43,520 nt of DNA from a virus. The translations under genes were made by a program, and so were the position numbers. The stretch lies in IMG/VR virus record IMGVR_UViG_3300021960_000157, positions 1 through 43,520 of that record; one strand, written 5' to 3'. Under the pieces are notes generated by a model. That model saw only the letters and a list, made by a program, of their open reading frames with translations. It searched no databases and was not told where the DNA came from. Below are positions 7,614-15,804 of the stretch, one piece after another (within the stretch, counting starts at the first letter, position 1; every line of letters starts with the position of its first letter).

Positions 7614-8305
7614 GTTTGATATTCAGAGTTATTTTTAGCTAGGTGAATGATTTTCCGATCATATGGATACTGAGGAAAACACTCAGGGAATGCGTAGTCT
7701 GGGGACAGGTCATTTACCCTGTCTTTATTTTCAGAAAAGAATTTATTAAGATGACTTTCATCATGCCACAAGGCAATTATATCATTACTGTAGTCAGTGT
7801 CAACCCTTTTCTTCAATTCCTTCATCATAGGAATGACTGCAGAGACCTTCCCTCCCCATAGGCATCCCTGATAGTATGCTTTTTCTTTATCAGGAACACA
7901 TGCTGTTGATGCTGGGTTAGTCTCAAAGGTTCCAGAGTAATCATTGTAGTGACATGGATGATGCACTGCGACGAAATCTTTTTCTGGATCTAAGATTTCA
8001 TTAGAGAAGATCTTTTTATTGACCCTCATATCAGCATCCAGGAAGAGTAACCAGTCATATGACTTCAGTTCCTCTTCTGCCTCAAGGATAGTATGGAATC
8101 TCTCTAGTGTGATTGATGGCCAAGGTTTATGCTCGATATTATATACCGAGATATCATCTGGAGTTCCTTCTAGATCTCCATCAGTAAAAACAAAGTATTG
8201 CTTCTTACAATCTGGCATTAAGAGTTCATCACACTGCTCATAATATGATGGTAAAAAATCTAAGTAACGGTTGGTGCCGATGAATACAATAGCAACGCTT
8301 CTCAT
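7610..8305 (-). CDS. GT6 (ABO-type) alpha-1,3-glycosyltransferase
   Basis: This 231-residue protein closely follows the family 6 pattern of vertebrate ABO and alpha-1,3-galactosyltransferases. In order it has FVFTDG, WPSITLERFHTI, the DAD motif (D90-A91-D92) in LLFLDADMRV, HHPCHY, YYQGCLWGG, and WHDESHLNKFF with LSPDYAFPE. The family transfers Gal or GalNAc to a fucosylated galactose acceptor. The open frame extends upstream, but the ATG at 8305 forms an ATGA overlap with the GT11 stop and begins at the family's catalytic core. A GT6 gene has been reported in a cyanophage before. Donor sugar is unknown. Confidence 0.88.
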   Translation of the reverse strand: MRSVAIVFIGTNRYLDFLPSYYEQCDELLMPDCKKQYFVFTDGDLEGTPDDISVYNIEHKPWPSITLERFHTILEAEEELKSYDWLLFLDADMRVNKKIFSNEILDPEKDFVAVHHPCHYNDYSGTFETNPASTACVPDKEKAYYQGCLWGGKVSAVIPMMKELKKRVDTDYSNDIIALWHDESHLNKFFSENKDRVNDLSPDYAFPECFPQYPYDRKIIHLAKNNSEYQT

Positions 8306-9111
8306 AGTTTCATCCAACCTTTGCAGTAAAGATCTTTGGTATTGTGCCTCTGATCTAACGGAGGACCAAACCATTTTTTCGGTGCGATTACTGCCTTTTC
8401 TGGTGTCGTTGAAAGCCATGCTCCCCACCAACTAAATGAACTGTTTGCGATAATAAAATCTACACACTGTGTCATTAAACACAGATCTATATATTGATCT
8501 CCAGATTCTGAGATCATGAATCTATCACCAGAGAATAACTTTTGCTTATGACACCACTCTGGATCATCAGAAAAAATAATTACATTTCTCGTCGAATCAA
8601 AGTATGAAAGTGCCTCTTCATAATAGTCTAGACTGACAATAGGGTGGTGGTTATATTGTGCGTAGTCTGTACGACGAACATGTAAAGCGATAGGGTTGTG
8701 CATCCCTGCCATTGCTCCATCACACACCTCTTTGATATCTGGTTTAAAAGTAAAGTCTTTCAGCAACTCATCTCTAACATTTTCAAAATACTTTTCGCTT
8801 TGAAAAAATCCATCCAGGGTTACCCAATCGGGACAGGTATTAAACAACTTCTCATTAAAATGAAATGTTCCCTCTGAAATTATAGGTCTGCCTGGGTCAA
8901 TACATTGTACCTGCAGTGGGTTAAAAGTTTCTAACACAAAAGGAGTGAACAATTGATGCTCACTCCATTGATCAGCATTAGATTTAAAGTTAGAAGGTGG
9001 GACACAATACTGAAACCCTCTGTTCTTTGCGATGCCTTTTACAGCAGCATACTGAAACATCTGGTTTGCTAGTCTCTCACCTTTTTTTCCTACGCCGTTA
9101 ATACCAATCAT
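8302..9111 (-). CDS. GT11 alpha-1,2-fucosyltransferase
   Basis: This 269-residue protein has the family 11 signature: an N-terminal GERLANQMFQYAAVKGIA, then the GDP-fucose-binding IALHVRRTDYAQ, and IIFSDDPEWC with FIIANSSFSWWGAWLS near the C-terminus. These enzymes add fucose in alpha-1,2 (or alpha-1,6-type) linkage, commonly to galactose. Length is normal for bacterial members. It overlaps GDP-fucose synthase upstream and the GT6 gene downstream by four bases each, so donor synthesis, fucosylation and the next sugar addition are encoded consecutively. Confidence 0.93.
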   Translation of the reverse strand: MIGINGVGKKGERLANQMFQYAAVKGIAKNRGFQYCVPPSNFKSNADQWSEHQLFTPFVLETFNPLQVQCIDPGRPIISEGTFHFNEKLFNTCPDWVTLDGFFQSEKYFENVRDELLKDFTFKPDIKEVCDGAMAGMHNPIALHVRRTDYAQYNHHPIVSLDYYEEALSYFDSTRNVIIFSDDPEWCHKQKLFSGDRFMISESGDQYIDLCLMTQCVDFIIANSSFSWWGAWLSTTPEKAVIAPKKWFGPPLDQRHNTKDLYCKGWMKL

Positions 9112-10046
9112 CTTGTTTGTAAGTCAGTGTTTTGAATAAACCAGTCGTAAGTTTTACGAAGACCGTCTAATAATTTATACTTTGGTCTCCAACCTTTCTC
9201 TAGCAGTTTGGAATAGTCTAGAGGACGCTTAGGCGTACCGTCTGGTTTAGAAGTGTCCCACTTAATCTCACCAGGATAACCAGTAATACCAGCAATCATC
9301 TCTGCTAGTTCTTTGATAGAAACATCCTCACCAGACCCAACATTCAACAACTCTGCAGACTCATAGTTCTCCATGGCAAAGAGACATGCATCAGCAAGGT
9401 CATCACAGTGAAGGAACTCACGGCGAGGAGTGCCTGTACCCCAGCAGGTAACAGGACCATCACCTTGCTGCCAGTTATTGAACTTCTGGAGCATAGCAGG
9501 GATTACATGCCCGTTCAGGGGATGGAAGTTATCATTAGGACCATAGAGATTGGCAGGCATCAGGGAGACGCCCTTGAACCCATACTGTTTATAGTAAGAC
9601 TTCAGCATGTAGATGCCGTGGATCTTAGCGAGAGCATATGCATCGTTGGTAGGCTCTAGTTCTCCAGACATTAGCGACTCTTCCTGCACGGGAGTCTCTG
9701 CAAACTTAGGGTAGATGCAGACACTTCCAAGGAAGAGAAACTTTTGTACACCATGCTTCCAGGCATAGTGAATGAGGTTGGTTTGGATCTGAGTGTTCTG
9801 GTAGATGAACTCTGCCGAGTAAGTATCGTTAGCATGGATGCCACCGACACGAGCAGCAGCATCGAACACATAGTCAATACCTTCAGACCTAAAGAACTTT
9901 TCGACAGCGAACTGATCCATAAGATCAAGCTCCTGCCGAGTTCTAGTAATGATATGCTCATAACCTTCTTCCTGAAGACGACGAACAATGGCAGATCCAA
10001 CTAAACCACGATGACCAGCGACAAAAATTCTTGCGTGTTTCTGCAT
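9108..10046 (-). CDS. fcl: GDP-L-fucose synthase
   Basis: This 312-residue short-chain dehydrogenase-type enzyme makes GDP-L-fucose from GDP-4-keto-6-deoxymannose. IFVAGHRGLVGSAIVRRL binds NADP(H); GSVCIYP and YALAK hold the catalytic Ser-Tyr-Lys; RREFLHCDDLADAC is typical of the family. The ATG at 10046 matches family N-termini; an in-frame GTG at 10061 overlaps the upstream stop as GTGA but lacks a good ribosome site. It works with gmd, one gene upstream, and feeds the GT11 gene that follows. Confidence 0.95.
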   Translation of the reverse strand: MQKHARIFVAGHRGLVGSAIVRRLQEEGYEHIITRTRQELDLMDQFAVEKFFRSEGIDYVFDAAARVGGIHANDTYSAEFIYQNTQIQTNLIHYAWKHGVQKFLFLGSVCIYPKFAETPVQEESLMSGELEPTNDAYALAKIHGIYMLKSYYKQYGFKGVSLMPANLYGPNDNFHPLNGHVIPAMLQKFNNWQQGDGPVTCWGTGTPRREFLHCDDLADACLFAMENYESAELLNVGSGEDVSIKELAEMIAGITGYPGEIKWDTSKPDGTPKRPLDYSKLLEKGWRPKYKLLDGLRKTYDWFIQNTDLQTR

Positions 10047-10057
10047 TGTTCTCAACT

Positions 10058-11305
10058 TCACGGGACTACAACTTCAGGTTGTGGCAGGGGGAACAGTAGA
10101 CGCTTTCCTTTAAACTTAGGATTGTTTACAAAGAAATCTCTGAAGTGCCAGGGTAAGACGATATGAACATCAAACTCTTTGTCCATTACATCTTCTTCAT
10201 CAGCAATGGGGATCCAGGTTCCAGGGGTAAATGATCCATCCTTATCTGGATTAACATCGCCAACCACTTCAATGTCACGATCAGTAAGCATCCAAGTCTG
10301 GAGAGTTACATTGCCCTTAGTGCTGGCACCGAGAGCACAGATGCGACCCTTGTTCTCCTTGTAGAAGTTAAGAATCTTCCAGAACTGCTCACGACATTGG
10401 ACAATACGCTTACCAAATTCGATCCAGGGTTCAGTAGTATCCAGACCCATGTCCAGTTCCATGGCGATGAGACCAGTCAGTTTAGTCGTACACTCTTTAC
10501 GCTCACTGTTAGCAGAAGGAGTGACAACAACAGAAATGCTACCACCATTAACATCATTGAATTCAAAATCAACGATCTTGAATCCTGCCTTATCCATGAT
10601 GTACTTGAGTTGCCTCATGCCATAGTAAGACAGATGCTCATGACACACAGTATCGAATGAGTTCTGCTTCAGCATCTCAGGCATATAGCTCTGCTCAAGG
10701 ACCCAGATACCATGAGGATCAAGACACTCATGCACCTGACGAGCAAACTCGCAGGGATCTTCCAGGTCATAGAACATCGAGAACGATGTAACTACCTTTG
10801 CCTTCTGCTTACCAAACCTCTCCTTAAAGGTAGTAGAGGAGAAGAAGTCTGCAATGTAATTTACATTGGAAGGGAAGTATTGACTGAACTTTTCTGAGGT
10901 GGGATCAATGCTCATGAGTTGTAGATCATGAGGGAAGAACCCCAGGAAGGTGCCATCATTACCAGCGATATCAATGACGATATCACCAGAGTCCAACTTA
11001 ACATCAGACATGATCTTCTCTGCCTTACCACGCAGATGCTTAATCATGCTGCCATTCAGACCAGAGCGATAACCATACTCCTGACCATACATTGTAGGCA
11101 GGTCAAAGGTATGTTCCAACTGAACATGACCACAACCACCCTTAGTCTCATCACACTTAACAAGAGTCAGAGGACCCTTGTACATGTCTTCATCAATCTG
11201 CTTAGGAAAAATGCCAGAAAGATATTGATCACCCAGATCCAGAACGGTTACTAGATGTTCGTTACCACATACTCTGCATTTTTCAATCTTATAAAATTTG
11301 TTCAT
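10058..11305 (-). CDS. Sugar C-methyltransferase with zinc-binding N-terminus
   Basis: This 415-residue protein has the three-part layout of NovU/TylCIII-like C-methyltransferases. The N-terminal zinc-binding domain shows CRVCG and a later [10 protein letters not shown]. The central SAM domain includes [17 protein letters not shown], and [20 protein letters not shown] is a hallmark of the group. The C-terminal domain contains [17 protein letters not shown]. The family methylates carbon atoms of 4-keto-deoxysugars. Its place between gmd and GDP-fucose synthase suggests it acts on the GDP-4-keto-6-deoxymannose intermediate or a related sugar, but this is inference. The start at 11305 gives an ATGA overlap with gmd. 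Confidence 0.88.
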   Translation of the reverse strand: MNKFYKIEKCRVCGNEHLVTVLDLGDQYLSGIFPKQIDEDMYKGPLTLVKCDETKGGCGHVQLEHTFDLPTMYGQEYGYRSGLNGSMIKHLRGKAEKIMSDVKLDSGDIVIDIAGNDGTFLGFFPHDLQLMSIDPTSEKFSQYFPSNVNYIADFFSSTTFKERFGKQKAKVVTSFSMFYDLEDPCEFARQVHECLDPHGIWVLEQSYMPEMLKQNSFDTVCHEHLSYYGMRQLKYIMDKAGFKIVDFEFNDVNGGSISVVVTPSANSERKECTTKLTGLIAMELDMGLDTTEPWIEFGKRIVQCREQFWKILNFYKENKGRICALGASTKGNVTLQTWMLTDRDIEVVGDVNPDKDGSFTPGTWIPIADEEDVMDKEFDVHIVLPWHFRDFFVNNPKFKGKRLLFPLPQPEVVVP

Positions 11306-12294
11306 TGTCCGTAAATACACATGTCTTCTACAAGTTCTTGGAAACTAATCTCTGGTTCCCAACCTAAGATATCTTTTGCCTTTGAGGCATCGCCCAGAAG
11401 TTGCTCTACTTCTGTTGGGCGGTAATATTTAGGGTTAACTTTGACAACCGTTTTTCCACTAAACTTATCAACACCGATCTCGTCTAGACCTTCACCTTGC
11501 CATTCGATCTTAAGACCGAAATACTTTGATGCTTCATCTACAAACTCTCTAACACTACGCATCTCACCAGTAGCGAGAACGAAATCATCAGGAGTCTCGT
11601 GCTGAGCGATCATCCACATGCCACGAACATAGTCCTTGGCATGTCCCCAGTCACGCTGAGCGTCCAGGTTACCCAGTTCTAGGACATCTTGGAGTCCACA
11701 TGAGATTTGTGAGAGTCCTCTCGTGATCTTACGGGTAACGAAGGTTTCACCTCTCCGTGGGGACTCATGATTGAAAAGTATACCGTTGCTAGCATGGATA
11801 TCATATGCCTCACGGTAGTTCCTAGTGATCCAATACGCATAGAGTTTCGCCACGCCATAAGGTGAGCGTGGGTAGAACGGTGTAGTCTCTCGCTGAGGGA
11901 CTTCCTGCACGAGTCCATACAGTTCACTGGTAGATGCCTGATAGAACTTGCAAGGATGGTCCAACAAACGAATAGCCTCCAGGAGACGCAATGTCCCTAG
12001 AGCATCGACCTGTCCAACATAGTCAGGCATCTCAAAGGATACCTTAACATGACTCATTGCGCCAAGGTTGTACACCTCGTCAGGTTTAATAGATTGAATA
12101 AGACTGATAAGGTTACCCGCATCAGTCAGGTCTCCATAGTGGAGATCGATACGACCATAGATATGATCGATACGGTGGGTATTAATAAGAGAAGAACGGC
12201 GCACGATGCCATGAACTTCATACCCTTTTTCAAGGAGAAATTCGGCAAGGTACGAACCGTCCTGTCCCGTAATACCTGTAATTAATGCTCTCAT
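11302..12294 (-). CDS. gmd: GDP-mannose 4,6-dehydratase
   Basis: This 330-residue enzyme converts GDP-mannose to GDP-4-keto-6-deoxymannose, the first step to GDP-fucose. It starts with the NADP-binding [19 protein letters not shown], has [10 protein letters not shown] and the catalytic YGVAK, and the diagnostic [17 protein letters not shown]. Length fits the family, slightly short. Its start forms a TAATG junction with the small upstream gene. With fcl, three genes of the island make an activated deoxyhexose for the GT11 enzyme. GDP-mannose would come from the host. Confidence 0.96.
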   Translation of the reverse strand: MRALITGITGQDGSYLAEFLLEKGYEVHGIVRRSSLINTHRIDHIYGRIDLHYGDLTDAGNLISLIQSIKPDEVYNLGAMSHVKVSFEMPDYVGQVDALGTLRLLEAIRLLDHPCKFYQASTSELYGLVQEVPQRETTPFYPRSPYGVAKLYAYWITRNYREAYDIHASNGILFNHESPRRGETFVTRKITRGLSQISCGLQDVLELGNLDAQRDWGHAKDYVRGMWMIAQHETPDDFVLATGEMRSVREFVDEASKYFGLKIEWQGEGLDEIGVDKFSGKTVVKVNPKYYRPTEVEQLLGDASKAKDILGWEPEISFQELVEDMCIYGQ

Positions 12295-12581
12295 TAAAAC
12301 TCTTTACATGATCCTGATGTAAAGGTGATAATATCTTCACCCATACCACCCATTATACCACCAAAGGCAACGGTGTCAGCAGCGCCAACGGGGGAGATGA
12401 TAGTATCACCAAAAATACTGTGGGAAGTTTCTGTCACTGCCTTATCTGCAATGGCACGAAGTCCAAGGTAGTGCCGCCAGATTTCGGACAGAGTGTTCGT
12501 TTCCTCGTCAGTATTTAGTGCTTCAATGAGAGCATCTTTTACAGAGTCAACAGCAGTTTGATACACTTCAAACTTAGTCAT
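12294..12581 (-). CDS. Hypothetical 95-aa protein before gmd
   Basis: A 95-residue soluble protein without recognised domain. The N-terminal 50 residues are helical and acidic; the C-terminus is glycine-rich with [14 protein letters not shown] and ends CKEF. It shares a TAATG junction with gmd, so translation of the two may be linked. No Shine-Dalgarno is visible before the ATG at 12581, and the upstream 89 bases can form hairpins, so its expression may be controlled by RNA structure. Function unknown. Confidence 0.6.
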   Translation of the reverse strand: MTKFEVYQTAVDSVKDALIEALNTDEETNTLSEIWRHYLGLRAIADKAVTETSHSIFGDTIISPVGAADTVAFGGIMGGMGEDIITFTSGSCKEF

Positions 12582-12670
12582 GATTAATTGATGTAGGTTT
12601 GCAGGCTCGCCACCAGTTTTTGAGAGAAACTGGAAACTCTGGGGGATTCCCGACCAGGGCAGTTTTTAAG
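12582..12670 (-). other. Gene-free structured leader before the 95-aa gene
   Basis: No gene is seen in these 89 bases. On the minus strand a 7-bp stem with a 7-base loop (CCAGTTT and AAACTGG, 12613-12633) stands about 30 bases before the start codon. A G/C-rich stretch with short GGG/CCC pairs precedes it. There is no T-run, so a terminator is unlikely. Confidence 0.4.
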
Positions 12671-12931
12671 TCACTCCGCGACTTGATATGGAGATTCTAC
12701 ATCGTCCTTGACATAAGCAGGGACATTATCAGGATCTAACCAGCATGTATAGTCATGATCTTCCATGGCAGTCATTAACTGCATTTCATTATCACAAAGA
12801 TACATGTCACGGTAACGACCCGTATAGGAATCTACTTTTTGAATACGGCAGTCTGGCTTACCATTGATCTCCAGAATACCGCATTGAATATAACGATAAG
12901 GAAAACGCTCCATAAGGATTGTAGTCTTCAC
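12671..12931 (-). CDS. Hypothetical 86-aa protein, GTG start
   Basis: The GTG at 12931 overlaps the stop of the upstream gene by four bases (GTGA) and has GAGG seven bases upstream, so it is preferred over the internal ATG at 12913. The 86-residue product is soluble, rich in Tyr, Asp and Cys (for example YRYIQCGILEINGK and HDYTCWLDPDNVP). I do not recognise a domain. It belongs to a two-gene unit right behind the promoter at 13170-13198 and ahead of the glycan island. Confidence 0.7.
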   Translation of the reverse strand: MKTTILMERFPYRYIQCGILEINGKPDCRIQKVDSYTGRYRDMYLCDNEMQLMTAMEDHDYTCWLDPDNVPAYVKDDVESPYQVAE

Positions 12932-13146
12932 GATGCAACCTCAACAGACTCAAGATCATTGTAAATGTATTCCATCAGAGTATCATAGTCAACCATAGGA
13001 TCACCAGAGAGATCGATACCCTCATTCTGATAGAAGCGTACCACCTTTTTGTAGAGTTTCGGATTCTTTACATCCAGGAAAATATCGCCGTTGGCAGCAG
13101 CACGAAGAGTGCTGAGATCTTTTTTGAACTTTACCGAGAGAGACAT
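12928..13146 (-). CDS. Hypothetical 72-aa protein
   Basis: A 72-residue, helix-rich soluble protein with a basic N-terminus (SVKFKKDLSTLR) and an acidic C-terminus. It is the first gene behind a near-consensus sigma-70 promoter, about 20 bases downstream of the -10 box, so early expression is likely. No domain recognised. Its stop overlaps the GTG of the next gene, consistent with translational coupling. Confidence 0.7.
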   Translation of the reverse strand: MSLSVKFKKDLSTLRAAANGDIFLDVKNPKLYKKVVRFYQNEGIDLSGDPMVDYDTLMEYIYNDLESVEVAS

Positions 13147-13169
13147 TGGTTTGTTTGGTTTACCTGTGT

Positions 13170-13198
13170 ATTATAAGATAAATTTAGGCATTGGTCAA
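13170..13198 (-). promoter_or_regulatory. Near-consensus sigma-70 promoter ahead of the glycan island
   Basis: TTGACC (13193-13198) and TATAAT (13170-13175) on the minus strand are spaced by 17 bases; 11 of 12 positions match consensus. Co-directional genes follow down to 1852 with only one gap near 90 bases, so this could be an early promoter for the glycan operon. Confidence 0.78.
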
Positions 13199-13215
13199 AT
13201 TTGGTGTGCCAGTTG

Positions 13216-13404
13216 TCAGGCTGTCTTAGGTTTGTTCACATACCTATCGAACTTACTGACCTGATAACCCTCTACCATTGCCTGACGAATGATGTTGTCG
13301 TAACTGTGGGAGTGAAGGGGGATGTGACGGTGCAACAAAAAGTCCTCACAATCCTCTGCAAGGCACTCTTTCTGCTCATGAGTCAGGTTGGTCAGGTCAA
13401 TCAT
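13216..13404 (-). CDS. Hypothetical 62-aa protein
   Basis: A 62-residue soluble protein, acidic in the first half (EQKECLAEDCEDFLLHR) and followed by a His-rich HIPLHSHSY stretch. GAAG lies a few bases before the ATG. It overlaps the zinc-ribbon gene upstream by four bases. No family recognised; the two Cys and three His might bind metal, but no known motif is formed. Confidence 0.6.
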   Translation of the reverse strand: MIDLTNLTHEQKECLAEDCEDFLLHRHIPLHSHSYDNIIRQAMVEGYQVSKFDRYVNKPKTA

Positions 13405-13646
13405 CTATCTTCAAATTGGAGTTTACGAACTTTGCGTTTCCGCCTGTTCTCTTGGTATTCTAAGTCATGATTTGACAACACACCACTTTTCTTAATAGTG
13501 TTTTCAGATTCTAGCAACAGAACTTGAGATAAGTCCACTGCTGAAACTGTCTCACCATGAACTACCATCCGATTAGAACACCCGCAACATTGTGTTTTAT
13601 TGGTGCTGGTAATTTCTGTATTGCATACTTTGCATCGTACTAACAT
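13401..13646 (-). CDS. Small zinc-ribbon protein
   Basis: This 81-residue protein begins CKVCNTEITSTNKTQCCGCS, two CxxC pairs that form a treble-clef or zinc-ribbon site. The remainder is charged and ends in a basic tail (RRKRKVRKLQFEDR), which suggests nucleic-acid binding. The ATG at 13646 is chosen because GGAGG sits six bases upstream, while the upstream ATG at 13664 has none. Its first 50 bases overlap the 3' end of the preceding gene in another frame. Similar small zinc proteins occur in cyanophages; the role is unknown. Confidence 0.7.
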   Translation of the reverse strand: MLVRCKVCNTEITSTNKTQCCGCSNRMVVHGETVSAVDLSQVLLLESENTIKKSGVLSNHDLEYQENRRKRKVRKLQFEDR

Positions 13647-13812
13647 TTTGATCCTCCGCGTCATTCCAGTGACGCACTACTCCTGCGATAATGAAACAAT
13701 TAGTGATAAGATAAGAGAGAAGTATAGTAGTCCGTATGATAGCAATGTTATCCGCATCGCGTTTGGATCTACCTTCTTTTTTTCCGAGTGCATAACACCA
13801 AAGTCTCCACAT
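13597..13812 (-). CDS. Small membrane protein, 71 aa
   Basis: A 71-residue protein with a basic N-terminus (LGKKEGRSKRDADNIA) and one membrane span of about 20 residues (TTILLSYLITNCFIIAGVV), then a polar tail. The ATG overlaps the stop of the oxygenase-like gene upstream (TAATG). The last 50 bases overlap the start of the zinc-ribbon gene in another frame; the coding character of the span supports both. Comparable proteins seem common in cyanophages. Function unknown. Confidence 0.68.
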   Translation of the reverse strand: MWRLWCYALGKKEGRSKRDADNIAIIRTTILLSYLITNCFIIAGVVRHWNDAEDQNVSTMQSMQYRNYQHQ

Positions 13813-14465
13813 TAAAAGAATACCACCTCTGTTAATCTAGTTTTTTCTTTATACCTATTATCTATGATCGTTTGTCCATGGGGCCATTGTCCAGGGAAAC
13901 ATACCATTGAATTATATTTACCAAAGATACACAGTTCATGTCTAAAATAACTATTGTCCTTCCATGGTGTAAGGTGTTCGGTATCTTTGTCTAAGAGATT
14001 TTCACCTTTCTGATATGGCCAGTAGATACTAGTGCCAGGATCTGTATCTGGTTGTGGATTCAAATACAATAAAACATTTAGTCTATTGTCAATGTGTGGA
14101 CTCCAGAATTGATCTGGTCCTGGGCAATCCCTTACAAGTCTAAACTGATTGATGACAGAGATAGTATCAATCCTACAGTCTTCATCCTCTTCAATCTTAT
14201 AGAAGTTTAAGATGTTTTCATAGAGTTTACTCCTACAAAGATCCCATCTGTTGTCGCAATGCATTTGACCATCATAATAGTCAACACCATTACTAGAACC
14301 CTTCTGCCACTTATGTGCTTTGATGGGAATGTCTTTTAGATATTCATAAACTCTATCTGGATGCTGATAAACATCATCAATGAAGAGAATATGTGAGTCT
14401 CTATAAGGTTGTATAGTAACTTTCCACTGAGAATTGAAAGCAAAATCAGCGTGTTTATAAAACAT
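13812..14465 (-). CDS. 2OG-Fe(II) oxygenase-like protein
   Basis: This 217-residue protein has the facial-triad pattern of 2-oxoglutarate/iron(II) dioxygenases. It shows HID in SPHIDNRLNVLLYLNPQ, a GTSIYWPY strand, and the distal His and Arg in WPHGQTIIDNRYKEKTRLT. The N-terminal ILFIDDVYQHPDRVYEYL resembles the DUF6445-type phage proteins of this superfamily. Such enzymes hydroxylate proteins or small molecules; the substrate is unknown. It is one of eight proteins of this kind in the window and follows directly after tRNA-Asn and tRNA-Val in the transcript. Confidence 0.72.
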   Translation of the reverse strand: MFYKHADFAFNSQWKVTIQPYRDSHILFIDDVYQHPDRVYEYLKDIPIKAHKWQKGSSNGVDYYDGQMHCDNRWDLCRSKLYENILNFYKIEEDEDCRIDTISVINQFRLVRDCPGPDQFWSPHIDNRLNVLLYLNPQPDTDPGTSIYWPYQKGENLLDKDTEHLTPWKDNSYFRHELCIFGKYNSMVCFPGQWPHGQTIIDNRYKEKTRLTEVVFF

Positions 14466-14472
14466 AATTATA

Positions 14473-14544
14473 TGCTTGATGACGGGATCGAACCGCCGAC
14501 CGCCTCGGTGTAAACGAGATGCTCTACCGCTGAGCTAATCAAGC
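14473..14544 (-). tRNA. tRNA-Val (anticodon UAC)
   Basis: The minus strand folds into a cloverleaf: acceptor GCTTGAT pairs with ATCAAGC, TA at 8-9, anticodon loop TTTACAC giving UAC, T-loop TTCGATC, discriminator A. No CCA is encoded. It reads GUA and lies three bases after tRNA-Asn. Confidence 0.93.
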
Positions 14545-14547
14545 AGG

Positions 14548-14619
14548 CTCCTGTTCCTGGGATCGAACCAGGGACCAAACGATTAACAGTCGTTCGCTCT
14601 ACCGCTGAGCTAAACAGGA
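14548..14619 (-). tRNA. tRNA-Asn (anticodon GUU)
   Basis: Acceptor TCCTGTT pairs with AACAGGA; the anticodon stem AACGA/TCGTT closes a CTGTTAA loop, anticodon GUU; discriminator G as usual for Asn. CCA is not fully encoded. Its first ten bases are also the last codons and stop of the upstream oxygenase gene. Confidence 0.93.
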
Positions 14620-15224
14620 TTGAACATGAATGTGTAGTTAACTCTACGACTCAGTTCACCACCCCACATCGATACGCCATTGGTTCGATGGAAATATTTA
14701 GAATCAAAAATTATGATCCGATTATATTGATAAGGAATGTACCTTGGTTTAGCATTTGATTCTTTAAGGTATTTTGTGATCCGCTCAACATCACAATTAT
14801 ACTCTTTCCAAGTCCATTCCTCAGGTGGTTTCTTATCGTAGATGATAAGACCGTTTTGCGTTGGATCTTTTACACATTCAAGTCGTGTAGTCCACAAGTT
14901 TACATTAATACTTGCGGGGTCTGCATGAGGTGTAACACCTTTAGCAGTATTATTATACACGAATGCCCAACCTCTGTCAAACTCTAGGTTTTTTAAAGGA
15001 CTGAACTCATTGTGTATAGCAGTAATTATATCAGATAAAATGGGAAATGGCAAATTGTTTTTGTCATAATTGATAGAGTGGTATCCATCTTCAGGATATA
15101 CATCGTCTATAGCAGTATGATTTACTGCCATACGATGAAGATCATCGACAACATCATCTAAAAGAAAGTCGTCGATGATTACATATCCATCTTTTTCAAA
15201 AGCGTACTGTACTGGATCAGTCAC
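14610..15224 (-). CDS. 2OG-Fe(II) oxygenase
   Basis: This 204-residue protein fits a phytanoyl/prolyl-hydroxylase-like 2OG enzyme. VTPHADPASINVNLW holds the H-x-D, and IIIFDSKYFHRTN supplies the second His. RRVNYTFMF includes the 2OG-binding Arg. The start EKDGYVIIDDFLLDD is typical of these proteins. The TAG stop (14610-14612) is the T8-A9-G10 of tRNA-Asn, so the gene ends inside the tRNA. The start overlaps the next upstream oxygenase by eight bases. Substrate unknown. Confidence 0.83.
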   Translation of the reverse strand: MTDPVQYAFEKDGYVIIDDFLLDDVVDDLHRMAVNHTAIDDVYPEDGYHSINYDKNNLPFPILSDIITAIHNEFSPLKNLEFDRGWAFVYNNTAKGVTPHADPASINVNLWTTRLECVKDPTQNGLIIYDKKPPEEWTWKEYNCDVERITKYLKESNAKPRYIPYQYNRIIIFDSKYFHRTNGVSMWGGELSRRVNYTFMFNPV

Positions 15225-15804
15225 AAAACTCTGGTGCTTCTTCTTTGTTTATGGTTTTTACTGCAATGCTAAATCTGTGATGACTCTTAAATGGAGTTGC
15301 ACGATGAAGCAATCTTGAGGTAAACATTGAGATAGAATTTGGATAGGGAACTACACCCATAATTTTTTTCTCATCTTCAAAGAAAAACTCAGTCCATCCA
15401 CCCTCAGCGATAGCATATTCCCACAAACTAGACTTTGGATAATAGATGAATGTCATCTGATCAGATTCTTCGCAGCAATCATTGTGAAAGTATGCGTTCT
15501 CTCTAGGAGCAAAGCAGTTTACATACACTCTGTATATGATGTATTTGTTAAAAAATCCTGGGTAGTGTTTTTCAATGTAAGTTTTAAATGTAGAGTAAAG
15601 TTGCTCATCTTTATCCGAAGCAAATCCAGGTTTCTCTATGTTAAAAACATCATGTACTAGTCCAGTAGGATCAGCGGGGTCACTATCTCTATCATCATAC
15701 TCTCCATACCTATATCGAGAATATTCTTCGCAGAACCATGTGACCCATCTAGATATTTCTTCGGGGAAAAAATTATCGATCGCTTGAATTGTTGGTTTAG
15801 ACAT
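15217..15804 (-). CDS. 2OG-Fe(II) oxygenase
   Basis: A 195-residue 2OG dioxygenase-like protein. The H-x-D is in AYFHNDCCEESDQMTFIYYP, followed by GGWTEFFFED, then MFTSRLLHRATPF for the distal His and HHRFSIAVKT for the Arg. The N-terminus TIQAIDNFFPEEISRW is the common entry of this fold. It overlaps the downstream and upstream genes by eight bases each. The three adjacent enzymes between 13812 and 15804 may modify different sites of one target, but nothing in the sequence shows the substrate. Confidence 0.8.
   Translation of the reverse strand: MSKPTIQAIDNFFPEEISRWVTWFCEEYSRYRYGEYDDRDSDPADPTGLVHDVFNIEKPGFASDKDEQLYSTFKTYIEKHYPGFFNKYIIYRVYVNCFAPRENAYFHNDCCEESDQMTFIYYPKSSLWEYAIAEGGWTEFFFEDEKKIMGVVPYPNSISMFTSRLLHRATPFKSHHRFSIAVKTINKEEAPEFCD

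Noticed and set aside
8306-8431. Longer GT6 start at 8431
   Set aside because: The upstream 42 codons overlap the GT11 gene, lack GT6 similarity, and the ATG at 8305 has the usual ATGA overlap.
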